Assembly: GCF_004375085.3 (NCBI RefSeq)
Contig: NZ_SNAQ03000020.1
Location: 1-64,000 of the forward strand
Length of the DNA stretch: 64,000 bases
Source of the DNA: Lewinella sp. W8
GTDB taxonomy: Bacteria; Bacteroidota; Bacteroidia; Chitinophagales; Saprospiraceae
Direction of reading: 5' to 3'
This document shows positions 40,754 to 49,557 of this stretch, in pieces. The notes beneath the pieces were generated by a model. The model was not told the origin of the DNA and searched no databases. It worked only from the letters and a program-made list of their open reading frames with translations. How positions within the stretch are numbered: position 1 is the first letter of the stretch; the number at the start of each line of letters is the position of its first letter. The translations under genes and the position numbers were made by a program.

Positions 40754-43420
40754 TTGAAGCAAACATTCACCAAAATTCTACTGGCCCTGTGCCTGTTGCT
40801 AGCGGTACTACCGCTATCGGGCCAGACTACCCCCACCGAGGTGCAGCGCGAGCAGCTGGAGCAGGAGCTGGAACGGCGTGGCGTAGACCCGGAGGAAGCC
40901 AGGGCACGACTCCTGGCCCGGGGGATCGACGTTGATCAGCTGTCGGCCGAAGAGTTGGCGGCGCGACAGCCCGAAATCGAGGCGGTGATCGCGGAACTGG
41001 AAGCGGAGAATGCCGCGGAAGCGGAAACGACTCCTTCAACGGACCCCACTCCCGTACCTGCTGACCCTCCTCCGGTGGAGGAAGAAACACTGGGCACGCA
41101 GAACCTCCCGGAAAGTACCCTTTACGGACATCAGCTCTTTCGGAATAAAAGTCTGCAGGCCTACCGGGCGACGGACAACGTACGCCCTCCGGACAGCTAC
41201 CCCCTCCAGGCCGGCGATGAGCTGGCCGTGACCATTTTTGGTGCCAGTCAGGGCGATTTCATTTTGCGCCTGGACGAGGATGGGTTTGTCACCCTGCCGG
41301 CCAATAACCTGAAGATTCAGCTGGGGGAAACTTCCCTGGGGGAGGCCCGCAACATCCTGCGGGCGCGGCTTCGGCAATTCTATGCTTTCCGCGAGGGGCA
41401 ACTCAGCATCCGGATCCGGGGAGCCCGGGCCATCAACGTCAACATTTTTGGCGAAGTGGAAACAAGCGGTAGTTTCACCCTGTCCTCGGTCAACACCGCC
41501 TTCAACGCCCTGGTGGCGGCCGGCGGCCCAACGGATGCGGGGAGCGTACGCGAGATTCAACTCATTGACGGAGACGACCGGACCACAATCGACCTGTACG
41601 AGTTCCTGGCCAGCCCGGTACAAAAAACCGAGTTGTTCCTGTCGGATAATTCCATGATCTACGTGCCGCTGGCCGAACGCATCGTCACCGTGAGCGGTGG
41701 GGTGGTGCGCCCCCTGCGCTATGAGGTGCTGGCCGGGGAAGGCCTGGCAAAAGTACTCGATTTTGCCGGTGGGGTCTTGCCGCGGGCGGAGACCCGGCAG
41801 ATTCGCGTTACCCGCTACGTGGCCGGACGCTTGAAGGTGATCAACGTGGACCTCGAGCGGGAGCCCGATTTTGCCCTGCAGCACGAAGACGTGGTGGACG
41901 TGCCCTTCGTGGAGAACCCCATCGACGACTTCGTGACGATCGAAGGGGCGGTTTTACTGCCGGGGAACTACGCCTTCGCCGATTCCATGCGGCTTTCCGA
42001 CCTGGTGACCCTGGGGCGCCTGCGCCCGGGAGCGCGGCGGGACGCGGCCTTTTTGTTCCGCTCCAATGATGATGGCACGGAGCGTCTTCTGCGGGTAACC
42101 TTAGACGAGAATTCGGAAGAAGATTTAGGGCGACGGCGCGCAGGTGCAGCGAATAATCCCGAGTTGCAACGAGGTGACCGGTTGGTCGTTCTGGCGAAGG
42201 AACGCTTCCTCGATGCGGCTACCTTCACCGTGGAGGGGGCCGTGCGGGACACCGCCGTAACCCTGCCCTTTCCCCAGAGTGGTTCCCTGACCCTGGCCGA
42301 AGCCATTCTGCTGGCCGGAGGCACTACCCAGAATGCGGCCGCAGAAGCGATGCTCGTGCGCACTCCCCCGGACAACCGGGAGCGGCGCCTTTACCAAAGA
42401 GTAGCCCTGGAGGAGGCGGAATCTACGGCCCTCAATCCCTTTGACCGGGTCATCATCTATAACCAGGAAAGGTTTAGCGACCCCACGGAGGTGAGCGTCG
42501 CCGGCGCGGTGCGCCGGCCCGGGACCTTCGTCTACGACGAAAGCCTCTCTCTGCGGGACTTGCTCTACCTGGCCGGCGGACTCAAACCCGAAGCCGCCCG
42601 GGACCGGATCGAAATCTTCCGCCTGGTCGTCAACAGCGGGGGACAGACCAGGACCCTGGTGGAAACCCTCTCCGTCGACGAGAATGAGGAAGTACCCAGT
42701 GATTTCCGCCTGCAACCCAACGACGAGGTGGTGGTGAGAAGCTACGCGGACTACGAGCCCATTGAGGGCGTGTTCGTCAGTGGGGAAGTCCGCTACCCCG
42801 GTCCCTACGCACTCCTGAAGGACAACGAGCGCCTGAGCGAATTACTGCTGCGGGCCGGAGGACTGACCAACGAGGCCTTCGCCGCCGGAGCAACGCTCTA
42901 CCGGGGGGACGAGGGAATCGGCTACGTGGTGCTCGACCTGGATCGTGTGCAACGGGATGCCAGCGATCCCGCCAATATGGTGCTACGGGCCGGAGACACC
43001 CTCTTCGTTCCGAAACGACAGGATCTCGTTACCATCTACACCCAGGGAACCCTGGCGGACCGTTTCGGACGGGATTCCACCACCGTTGACGGATCCATTC
43101 AGGTGGCCTTCCAGGGAGACCGGCCCGCCGACTGGTACATTGAACAGTACGCGGGAGGCTTCGATCCCAAGGCCGCGAAGCGGGGATGGACCACCGTCGA
43201 GTACGCCAACGGACAGGTTAAGGAAACAAATACCTTCCTGTTGACCAGAAAATATCCCCGCGTACGGCCGGGGGCCGCCATCCGCGTGGGCATCAAGCCC
43301 CCCAAACCGCCCCGGGATCCCGACAACCGTACCAACTGGGGCGAAATTGCCCAGGCTACCCTGGCCGGCGTCACCAGCCTGGTGACGATTCTGGTGCTGG
43401 CGGACCGATTGAACAACTAG
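40754..43420 (+). CDS. Wza-like polysaccharide export outer-membrane protein with SLBB repeats
   Basis: 888 residues from TTG 40754; the nearby ATG (40749) is out of frame and stops at once. Signal peptide 1-24, then a charged linker rich in E, R and L (about 30-110), followed by a Poly_export domain (about 150-245: Y-P-L-Q-A-G-D-E-L-A-V-T-I-F-G) and several SLBB repeats, with a final membrane helix (about 865-885). It forms the outer-membrane polysaccharide channel. A stretch at 42129-42150, in frame, matches the CACCTGC repeat on the reverse strand. The Wzz-like gene begins 1 nt after its stop. Confidence 0.9.
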   Translation: MKQTFTKILLALCLLLAVLPLSGQTTPTEVQREQLEQELERRGVDPEEARARLLARGIDVDQLSAEELAARQPEIEAVIAELEAENAAEAETTPSTDPTPVPADPPPVEEETLGTQNLPESTLYGHQLFRNKSLQAYRATDNVRPPDSYPLQAGDELAVTIFGASQGDFILRLDEDGFVTLPANNLKIQLGETSLGEARNILRARLRQFYAFREGQLSIRIRGARAINVNIFGEVETSGSFTLSSVNTAFNALVAAGGPTDAGSVREIQLIDGDDRTTIDLYEFLASPVQKTELFLSDNSMIYVPLAERIVTVSGGVVRPLRYEVLAGEGLAKVLDFAGGVLPRAETRQIRVTRYVAGRLKVINVDLEREPDFALQHEDVVDVPFVENPIDDFVTIEGAVLLPGNYAFADSMRLSDLVTLGRLRPGARRDAAFLFRSNDDGTERLLRVTLDENSEEDLGRRRAGAANNPELQRGDRLVVLAKERFLDAATFTVEGAVRDTAVTLPFPQSGSLTLAEAILLAGGTTQNAAAEAMLVRTPPDNRERRLYQRVALEEAESTALNPFDRVIIYNQERFSDPTEVSVAGAVRRPGTFVYDESLSLRDLLYLAGGLKPEAARDRIEIFRLVVNSGGQTRTLVETLSVDENEEVPSDFRLQPNDEVVVRSYADYEPIEGVFVSGEVRYPGPYALLKDNERLSELLLRAGGLTNEAFAAGATLYRGDEGIGYVVLDLDRVQRDASDPANMVLRAGDTLFVPKRQDLVTIYTQGTLADRFGRDSTTVDGSIQVAFQGDRPADWYIEQYAGGFDPKAAKRGWTTVEYANGQVKETNTFLLTRKYPRVRPGAAIRVGIKPPKPPRDPDNRTNWGEIAQATLAGVTSLVTILVLADRLNN
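42129..42150 (-). repeat. CACCTGC-family repeat copy inside the Wza-like gene
   Basis: The reverse strand carries CTGCACCTGCGCGCCGTCGC, differing at one base from the intergenic copy at 10771-10790. In frame it encodes R-R-R-A-G-A-A between SLBB repeats. Confidence 0.5.
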
Positions 43421-43421
43421 T

Positions 43422-44510
43422 ATGGAACCGCAGTCGCCACAGTACCCCTACGCCGACAATGAACTTACCCTGCGGGACGTCCTGCTGGGCATCATCAGCT
43501 ACGCCAAATTGTTGTGGCGGCGCAAGTGGTGGATCCTCGGAGCCGGACTGCTCGGAGCCGCCATCTTCGGTTATTTGGCTACCCGGCAGCCCGTTACTTA
43601 CCAGGGTAGCCTGACCTTCATGCTCAACGAGGAAGAGGGCGGTGGCGGCGGTTTGGCCTCCATTTTGGGGCAGGTCGGTCTGGGTGGCGGCGCCAGCTCG
43701 GAGTACAATCTGGAAAAGATCGTAGAGTTGAGTAAGTCCCAACTCATCATGCAGAGGGTACTGCTGGATACCATCAGCGTCGGGGGCACCGAAGACCGGC
43801 TGGCGCATCACCTGATGACCGTATACGACCTGCGCGCGCAGTGGCGGGAAAACGGGCGGGAGGACTGGGCCACCGTCCACTTCGCGCACGACAGCCTGGA
43901 CGGATGGACCCGCACCGAGCGGAAGATTATTCAGGTCCTGCACAAAAAGCTGGTGGGGGGCGGCAGTGAAGCGGGTTTGCTCAACACCACCATCGATCCC
44001 AATACCAATATCCTCCGGATGCGGGGAGAAAGCCTCCACGAAGAATTTACCCAGCAAATCGTGGAGAAAGCCTATCAGCACCTGAGCGAATTTTACGTCG
44101 AAAAGGTAACGGCCGGCCCCCGCAGTACCTACCGGAAATTAAAGACCAGAACGGATTCCATCCAGGGAGCTTTACAAGCTAACGAAATTGCGCTGGCTTC
44201 CAGCCGGGATGCTTCCCTGGGCCTGATCCAGGCCCGTGACCGGGTAAAAATTGACCGCCTACAGCGAAAAAATCAGCTCCTGAACGTCATGTACGGGGAG
44301 GCAGTGAAAAACCTGGCCACCGCAGAATTTACGCTCTCCACCATGACCCCCTTTTTTGCGGTGGTGGACCGGCCGTTTTTGCCGTTGGGGAAAATTAATC
44401 CTTCTTGGTTTAATGCTGCTCTAAGGGCCGGTGTGATAGCCATATTTATAATCATGGGGGGGCTTGTTTGCTGGAGGATTATTCAAAAAACACTGGAGCA
44501 ACCTAGGTAA
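43422..44510 (+). CDS. Wzz/GumC-like chain-length determinant protein
   Basis: 362 residues. A cytoplasmic N-terminus (about 1-27) precedes membrane helix 1 (about 28-48), a periplasmic domain with coiled-coil character (about 60-320), and membrane helix 2 (about 331-353). A Gly-rich loop (G-G-G-G-G-L-A-S-I-L-G) lies near 72-82. There is no BY-kinase domain, so tyrosine-kinase control must be separate or absent. It would set polymer length together with the polymerase. The base composition changes sharply inside the last 40 codons (from about 44390). Confidence 0.88.
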   Translation: MEPQSPQYPYADNELTLRDVLLGIISYAKLLWRRKWWILGAGLLGAAIFGYLATRQPVTYQGSLTFMLNEEEGGGGGLASILGQVGLGGGASSEYNLEKIVELSKSQLIMQRVLLDTISVGGTEDRLAHHLMTVYDLRAQWRENGREDWATVHFAHDSLDGWTRTERKIIQVLHKKLVGGGSEAGLLNTTIDPNTNILRMRGESLHEEFTQQIVEKAYQHLSEFYVEKVTAGPRSTYRKLKTRTDSIQGALQANEIALASSRDASLGLIQARDRVKIDRLQRKNQLLNVMYGEAVKNLATAEFTLSTMTPFFAVVDRPFLPLGKINPSWFNAALRAGVIAIFIIMGGLVCWRIIQKTLEQPR

Positions 44511-44517
44511 GGGTTAA

Positions 44518-45489
44518 GTGAGCCAAGAAGATAGGACTGAGCCTTTAGTCTCGATAATTATCCCAACGTTTAATCGGGGAGAGTTACTTAAAGAGGCGAT
44601 CAATTCCATTGCCGAACAGTCAAATTACTGGCATTGGGAGATTTTGGTAATGGACGATTGTTCTACGGATACTACTGCAGAAATCGTTGAGCAAATAAAG
44701 TTGCAAGAGCCTAGAGTACAATTTTTTAGGTCATCAGCCGGAATAAGAAAGGGGGCGAACTACTGTCGAAATAGGGGGGTGTCATTGGCACGTGGAGAAT
44801 ACGTAGTTTTTCTAGACTCCGATGATCTGTTTGTCAAGGACAAGCTTCGGCGGCAAATAGAATTACTGTCTGCCAATGAAAACCTTAATTGTTGTGTCTC
44901 TTTTGCTGAATTATTTTCAACGGATAATTCCGAAATTGTAGATAATGTCTGGGTCAATAAACCTCAGTCTTCTGACACCGCATTAGAAATTATTCGCAAA
45001 AATATTAGATGGCCTATTTCTGGTCCGATGTGGCGAAAGTCATTTTTGGGATTCGATCCGTTTGATGAAAGAATACAAGCTGGTCAGGATTTCGAATTTC
45101 ACGTTAGGATGGCGTTGAAGATGCAAAAAGAGGAAATGGTTGTGCTAGACGCTGCCACCGTGCTGGTTCGAATTTCTAACACAAGTATCAGTCGAAACCG
45201 TAAATTGGATCGGTTTCTAGAATACATAAAGGGAAGGTGCCACTTAGTCGCAGAAGTCCCAATGAGTGTTGTCTACAAGAGAGAACTATTGAAGTCAGTA
45301 GAGAGTAGCTATATCAAATTGAAATTGGCTGGTTACCAATCAGTTGAACTTCAAAAATACGAAGATTATTATCGAGAAGTTAATGGAGGGAGGTTGTATA
45401 AAATGAAGGTGTTTCTTCGACTAAATCAAATAAGAAAAAAAATAAAAAATGCTCTTAAAAAGAATCATCAGAAAGATTCGAAACTATAA
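44518..45489 (+). CDS. GT2 family glycosyltransferase
   Basis: 323 residues from a GTG start seven nt after the Wzz-like stop. GT-A fold: V-S-I-I-I-P-T-F-N-R-G-E-L-L (about 11-24), D-D-C-S-T-D-T-T (about 48-55), and the D-S-D-D metal-binding motif near 100-103. The C-terminal 90 or so residues are basic. The donor and acceptor sugars are unknown. It is in the AT-rich block and overlaps the next gene by 41 nt. Confidence 0.88.
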   Translation: MSQEDRTEPLVSIIIPTFNRGELLKEAINSIAEQSNYWHWEILVMDDCSTDTTAEIVEQIKLQEPRVQFFRSSAGIRKGANYCRNRGVSLARGEYVVFLDSDDLFVKDKLRRQIELLSANENLNCCVSFAELFSTDNSEIVDNVWVNKPQSSDTALEIIRKNIRWPISGPMWRKSFLGFDPFDERIQAGQDFEFHVRMALKMQKEEMVVLDAATVLVRISNTSISRNRKLDRFLEYIKGRCHLVAEVPMSVVYKRELLKSVESSYIKLKLAGYQSVELQKYEDYYREVNGGRLYKMKVFLRLNQIRKKIKNALKKNHQKDSKL

Positions 45490-46189
45490 TAAGCGAGAAA
45501 AACCCAGTCATGGGGTGGATTTTTTTCAGGATGTAGCTTGCTGGGGGCCTGAGTATTCTTTTGACGTCATTTTTGACGTCGGAGCAAATATTGGAAACTT
45601 TACTGCATACGCAAGAGAGCAATTCCCATTGGCTACCATTGTCTCCTTCGAGCCAATTCCCCCAACCTTTTCTCACCTACAGAAAAGGTTATCCAGCAAT
45701 GAGCATCAGGTGTTAGAAAATCTTGCGGTCGGAGCCTCCAATTGCACAGTGGAAGTAGATTACTATGTTGATATGAAGCTGGCAGATAGGAATAGCCTGA
45801 CGGGGGATGTACTCCTGCTTGAGGATGCTGAAAAAGCTCGGGCAACGGTTGAGGTCATAACTCTGGACTCATATTGTGCGGATCACAACGTCGATTCCAT
45901 TGACTTTCTGAAAATTGATACGGAAGGCTTCGACTTAAAGGTCCTGCAGGGAGCTGATGGAATGTTGAAGCGTGGGAGTATTAAATTCTTGGAAGTGGAG
46001 GTAAGCATGAATCCCGAGAACGATTTTCATATTCCTTTTGGAACCATCATAGAGTATTTAAAACCCTATGGTTACAGACTTTTTGGGATATACGAGCAGC
46101 AGCCAGAGAAAAGAGTAACGGTTCCTATTTTAAGGCGTTCTAATATGGTTTTCATGATTGCGAGAAACTTTAAAAGAAGAAAGCAGTAA
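45449..46189 (+). CDS. FkbM family methyltransferase
   Basis: 246 residues. The core matches FkbM-type O-methyltransferases: D-V-I-F-D-V-G-A-N-I-G-N-F-T (about 39-52), the acidic S-F-E-P-I-P (about 69-74), and D-F-L-K-I-D-T-E-G-F-D-L-K-V-L-Q-G-A (about 151-168). It probably methylates a hydroxyl of a sugar in the polysaccharide. The overlap with the GT2 gene (41 nt) suggests coupling or a start somewhat downstream. Confidence 0.87.
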   Translation: MLLKRIIRKIRNYNKREKPSHGVDFFQDVACWGPEYSFDVIFDVGANIGNFTAYAREQFPLATIVSFEPIPPTFSHLQKRLSSNEHQVLENLAVGASNCTVEVDYYVDMKLADRNSLTGDVLLLEDAEKARATVEVITLDSYCADHNVDSIDFLKIDTEGFDLKVLQGADGMLKRGSIKFLEVEVSMNPENDFHIPFGTIIEYLKPYGYRLFGIYEQQPEKRVTVPILRRSNMVFMIARNFKRRKQ

Positions 46190-46190
46190 G

Positions 46191-47327
46191 TTGACCATCG
46201 CTTATCTTGCAAGAACAACCATCCCTTCCCGAGCGGCAAATAGTTTGCACATTATGAATATGTGTTCGGCGTTAGGGGATTGGGGGCATTCGGTAGAGTT
46301 GATCATTCCTACGAATAAGCGAATCAGAAAAGAAGAAGAAAGTGACGTCTCAGATGTATTTACGTTTTACGGTCTTCGGAAGAACTTCAAAATCAAGAAA
46401 GTATCGTTGCTTCCTTTCCCTGGAGGGCTGCTGTTGTATTTGGCTATGATAGTTGGTTGGCTAAAATTTAAAAGGCCAGAATTAGTTTATACAAGAGATA
46501 GTCATTTAGCTGGGCTTTGTTGTTTACTGGGAGTAGATGTGGTCTATGAATCGCATTATTTTAAAGTTCAGCGAAAACTTCCTTATTCGTTTCTCCAGAG
46601 TGTTTTAATTCGGTCGAAAAGGTGTGTCAAGGTAATTGCCATCACCAAAGCACTAGCCGATCAACTGGTAATTGCCGGTTATGATCAGCGTAAAATTGGA
46701 GTGTTTCCAGACGCAGCTAAGGCTCCATCAGCAGAGTCCAAAAAAATAAATCTATCCGGAAAATTCGTTGCTGGGTATCTAGGTCATCTATACCCAGGGA
46801 AAGGAATGGAAATAATATTCCCATTGGCTAAAAGATTACCAAGTGTATCTTTCCATGTTGTAGGAGGTAAGCAAGAGGATATAGACACTTGGAAAGTAAA
46901 AGGACTGCCTCAAAACTTAGTACTACATGGCTTCGTTGAGCCCGGTAAAGTCTCTGAATACCTCTATGATTTTGACTGTTGTTTATTACCCAATCAAAAG
47001 AAAGTAAAAACCTCCGGTGGAGGGATTATGGACATCGGAGCCGTTACCAGCCCATTGAAGATGTTTGACTACATGGCACATGGCAAACCCGTCATTTCCT
47101 CTGATCTGCCGGTCCTGAAGGAGGTTTTAACGGATGAAGTCGCGCTGTTCTGTGACCCCGAAAATGTTGATTCGTGGATCGAGGCCCTTCAACGGATCAA
47201 GGGAGATGGTGATTTAAGGATCGCAATGGGAATAGCCGCTAAAAAGCTATTTGAAGAAAAATATTCATGGAAAGAAAGAGCGCGCCGCATCCTTGAATTT
47301 ATCCACAAAGACGTCAGTGCGGCTTAA
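46191..47327 (+). CDS. GT4 family glycosyltransferase
   Basis: 378 residues from TTG 46191, which follows AAGAAGAAAG at a suitable distance and begins the Rossmann strand L-T-I-A-Y-L-A-R; a longer frame start at 46158 overlaps the FkbM gene. The donor domain has V-A-G-Y-L-G-H-L-Y-P-G-K-G (about 196-208) and S-P-L-K-M-F-D-Y-M-A-H-G-K-P-V (about 293-307). The family transfers a sugar from a nucleotide donor with retention. The substrate is unknown. GC is low, as in the neighbouring genes. Confidence 0.85.
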   Translation: MTIAYLARTTIPSRAANSLHIMNMCSALGDWGHSVELIIPTNKRIRKEEESDVSDVFTFYGLRKNFKIKKVSLLPFPGGLLLYLAMIVGWLKFKRPELVYTRDSHLAGLCCLLGVDVVYESHYFKVQRKLPYSFLQSVLIRSKRCVKVIAITKALADQLVIAGYDQRKIGVFPDAAKAPSAESKKINLSGKFVAGYLGHLYPGKGMEIIFPLAKRLPSVSFHVVGGKQEDIDTWKVKGLPQNLVLHGFVEPGKVSEYLYDFDCCLLPNQKKVKTSGGGIMDIGAVTSPLKMFDYMAHGKPVISSDLPVLKEVLTDEVALFCDPENVDSWIEALQRIKGDGDLRIAMGIAAKKLFEEKYSWKERARRILEFIHKDVSAA

Positions 47328-47364
47328 AATGACCCTTGCCCATTATTAATTAGGTAAGGTTAGG

Positions 47365-47451
47365 ATGAAAGTCATTAGCACATTAAAGAAGATTCTACTC
47401 TATGATCGCTTTAGTAGAGGAGTAGTTGTTTTAATCACCAGAACCCAATGA
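47365..47451 (+). CDS. Putative 28-residue leader or remnant
   Basis: A short frame whose TGA overlaps the ATG of the next methyltransferase gene (ATGA). It encodes M-K-V-I-S-T-L-K-K-I-L-L-Y-D-R-F-S-R-G-V and then a short hydrophobic tail. It could be a coupled leader peptide, the remains of a truncated sugar gene, or chance. No domain is visible. Confidence 0.25.
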   Translation: MKVISTLKKILLYDRFSRGVVVLITRTQ

Positions 47452-48332
47452 AGACCTTTATGAATCTTGCTCAATATGTTCACCCCATCACCAAAAAGCC
47501 AATAGTATTTTATGATAATTGGTTGCGAAACGGAGAAGGGGAAAAGTGTGCATTTTGGGATACCGAATACCGGCGCCTAGACTGGATCAAAGCACTTTCG
47601 TTCCCCGGGCTAGACGATCGTGTACTGAAGGAGATTTCAAAATATGATGATTGGGCGAGCGGTTCGTCAAACTCGAAATTCAACAAAGTTAACTTGGAAA
47701 GTTTTTCTATTGTTGAACAACCCATCTACAAAAATTCTGAGACGCTACGGAAAAGTGGACTTAATCTCCAGAAAACGGTAAAGGGTAAAAAAATCCTTGA
47801 TATCGGTGGATCCTGCATCGATACCTGGCGATTCCTTGCCGCTGGAGCCAGTAGTGTCGAGCAAATTGAAGTTTCGGCGAACTCCCAAAAGCTTGGCTTC
47901 AACCGGATTCAAGGAAAGCTTGGAGAATCAGAAAGAATTACTTTTCACACCTGTCCCGCAGAATTTCTGCCGTTCAGGGACGAAAGCTTTGATCTAGTAT
48001 TTTCTCGTTCTTCTATTCATCACACGATGAGATCACAATCTATCCCAGAAATTCACCGCGTCTTAAGGAAGAATGGGATGTTTTTATTTTTTGAGCCCAC
48101 CCAGACTAGATTTTTCAATGCTTTGATGCATACCACCCGAAAAATCAGGCACGTTGATCGCGGAACGGATGATCCCCTGACGATTAAAGACTTTAGATTG
48201 CTCAAAAAGTTATTTCGTGATGTATCTATCTATCCTGAGTCAACGACTAGGCAAAGTTGGCAGGTAGCTATAAGCTGGGTCGGCTTATCAAAAAAACGGG
48301 CACCACAACCAATTCTTTTCGGATATAAGTAA
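47448..48332 (+). CDS. SAM-dependent methyltransferase
   Basis: 294 residues. A long N-terminal arm (1-105) with no recognised domain precedes a class I core: K-I-L-D-I-G-G-S-C (about 113-121), later F-D-L-V-F-S-R-S-S-I-H-H-T (about 182-194) and V-L-R-K-N-G-M-F-L-F-F-E-P (about 205-217), the pattern of methyltransferase type 11 proteins. The unusual N-terminal arm may bind a sugar or nucleotide-sugar acceptor. It lies in the AT-rich block, and its start overlaps a tiny frame. Confidence 0.8.
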   Translation: MKTFMNLAQYVHPITKKPIVFYDNWLRNGEGEKCAFWDTEYRRLDWIKALSFPGLDDRVLKEISKYDDWASGSSNSKFNKVNLESFSIVEQPIYKNSETLRKSGLNLQKTVKGKKILDIGGSCIDTWRFLAAGASSVEQIEVSANSQKLGFNRIQGKLGESERITFHTCPAEFLPFRDESFDLVFSRSSIHHTMRSQSIPEIHRVLRKNGMFLFFEPTQTRFFNALMHTTRKIRHVDRGTDDPLTIKDFRLLKKLFRDVSIYPESTTRQSWQVAISWVGLSKKRAPQPILFGYK

Positions 48333-48405
48333 CGCTCTAGAGAAGCTCTTCTTCATTTGTTCTAGCGTTAATGATTATGCGAATGCTTATCCTCAAGACT
48401 AAAAG

Positions 48406-49557
48406 TTGAGCAAAGAAATAACGGTGCTCTATGTTTTCTTCCAGCTTCCCCAGAAAGCGAACGGGGGCATCAGTAGCCTGGTAGAAATAATAAAGGGGGA
48501 TTCCGCTGACCAAAGTATAGTGGTTACCCAGCTGGAAACTCCCCTGAATGCACAATTGCGATCACTTGGGATTAAAGTGCTGGTGTTGCCTCAAGAATTT
48601 GTCGGGGGAGGAATTTGGCGAAAGATAAAATTTTCATTTCACCTAAAAAGAATATTAGGCGGCCAAAAAATATCGGTACTGCATACGAATGATATTGCCT
48701 CCTTTTTACACATTTTTCCGATTGCCATGCTGAAGCGATGGCGGATCGTCCATAATATCCGTGGTGTTAAAATTCCTTCTCAAAAGTATGGTTGGCATTG
48801 GGCCTTACTGAGCTTTAGTCAACGAATAGTTTCACTTAGTAATGAGATGGAAAAAGAGCTAAGGAACCGTTTGCCGATTCCTAGGTTTATGTCCGCTAAA
48901 CAACTATTCTCTCATGTATACAGTATCGTCGATTTTACCCGGTTCTATCCGGTAGGAAGTCAGGAAAAAAAGGTAGCATTGAGAAGGCAGTTGGGGTTGT
49001 CCGAATCGGAAAGTATCGTGCTTTTCGTGGCAAGATTTTGGTCGCTCAAGCAGCAATTAGAATACTTGCGGGCATTAACAAATGAAGGTGCCAGGTTCGT
49101 AACTGTTTTTGTCGGTGATTTCCACCCCGACGAAGATGAGTATGCTAAAAAGTGCGCTGCAGTAATCGAGCAATTACCCGGTGGGCAATGTGTGACCGTC
49201 GGATTCGCCCAACGCGTAGAAGACTACTACCGCGCCGCCGACCTGGTGGTCGTGCCCACCGAACGAGAAGGCATGGCGCGTTGTATGATCGAGGGACTGG
49301 CCAGCGGTCTTCCCGTCGTCAGCTTCGATGTGTGTTCCGCCCGGGAAATCCTGGAAGGACATGACTGCGGTATCGTCATTGGGCAAGGGGACTACCCCGG
49401 ACTCTTTTCGGCCCTGAACCGCCTGGCGGATGATGCTGGCTTACGCGCGGCCATGGGCAAAAGAGGTGCGGTCACGGCCCGACGATTATTCGATAAGGAA
49501 ACAGCCCTGGCGGCCTACCGAAAACTCTACCACGAGCTAACCGAACGGAATGGATAG
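48406..49557 (+). CDS. GT4 family glycosyltransferase with mosaic composition
   Basis: 383 residues from a TTG start. The N-terminal domain (A-N-G-G-I-S-S-L-V, about 19-27) and R-G-V-K-I-P-S-Q region are AT-rich. The donor domain has V-L-F-V-A-R-F-W (about 204-211) and E-R-E-G-M-A-R-C-M-I-E-G-L-A-S-G-L-P-V-V (about 286-305), with the glutamate pair of the family. Composition switches to the high-GC host type at about base 49185, inside the donor domain, so the gene may be a recombinant between an incoming N-terminal half and a resident C-terminal half. It overlaps the polymerase gene by 8 nt. Confidence 0.85.
   Translation: MSKEITVLYVFFQLPQKANGGISSLVEIIKGDSADQSIVVTQLETPLNAQLRSLGIKVLVLPQEFVGGGIWRKIKFSFHLKRILGGQKISVLHTNDIASFLHIFPIAMLKRWRIVHNIRGVKIPSQKYGWHWALLSFSQRIVSLSNEMEKELRNRLPIPRFMSAKQLFSHVYSIVDFTRFYPVGSQEKKVALRRQLGLSESESIVLFVARFWSLKQQLEYLRALTNEGARFVTVFVGDFHPDEDEYAKKCAAVIEQLPGGQCVTVGFAQRVEDYYRAADLVVVPTEREGMARCMIEGLASGLPVVSFDVCSAREILEGHDCGIVIGQGDYPGLFSALNRLADDAGLRAAMGKRGAVTARRLFDKETALAAYRKLYHELTERNG

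Larger units (their letters stand above)
44390..49185. other. AT-rich block with boundaries inside genes
   Basis: Hand counts of single 60-base lines give 38% GC at 44941 and 42% at 46201, compared with 65% at 43501. The change starts within the 3' end of the Wzz-like gene and ends abruptly within the glycosyltransferase gene at 48406-49557 (near 49185). It spans a GT2, an FkbM methyltransferase, a GT4, a small frame, a second methyltransferase and part of a GT4 gene. Confidence 0.75.
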
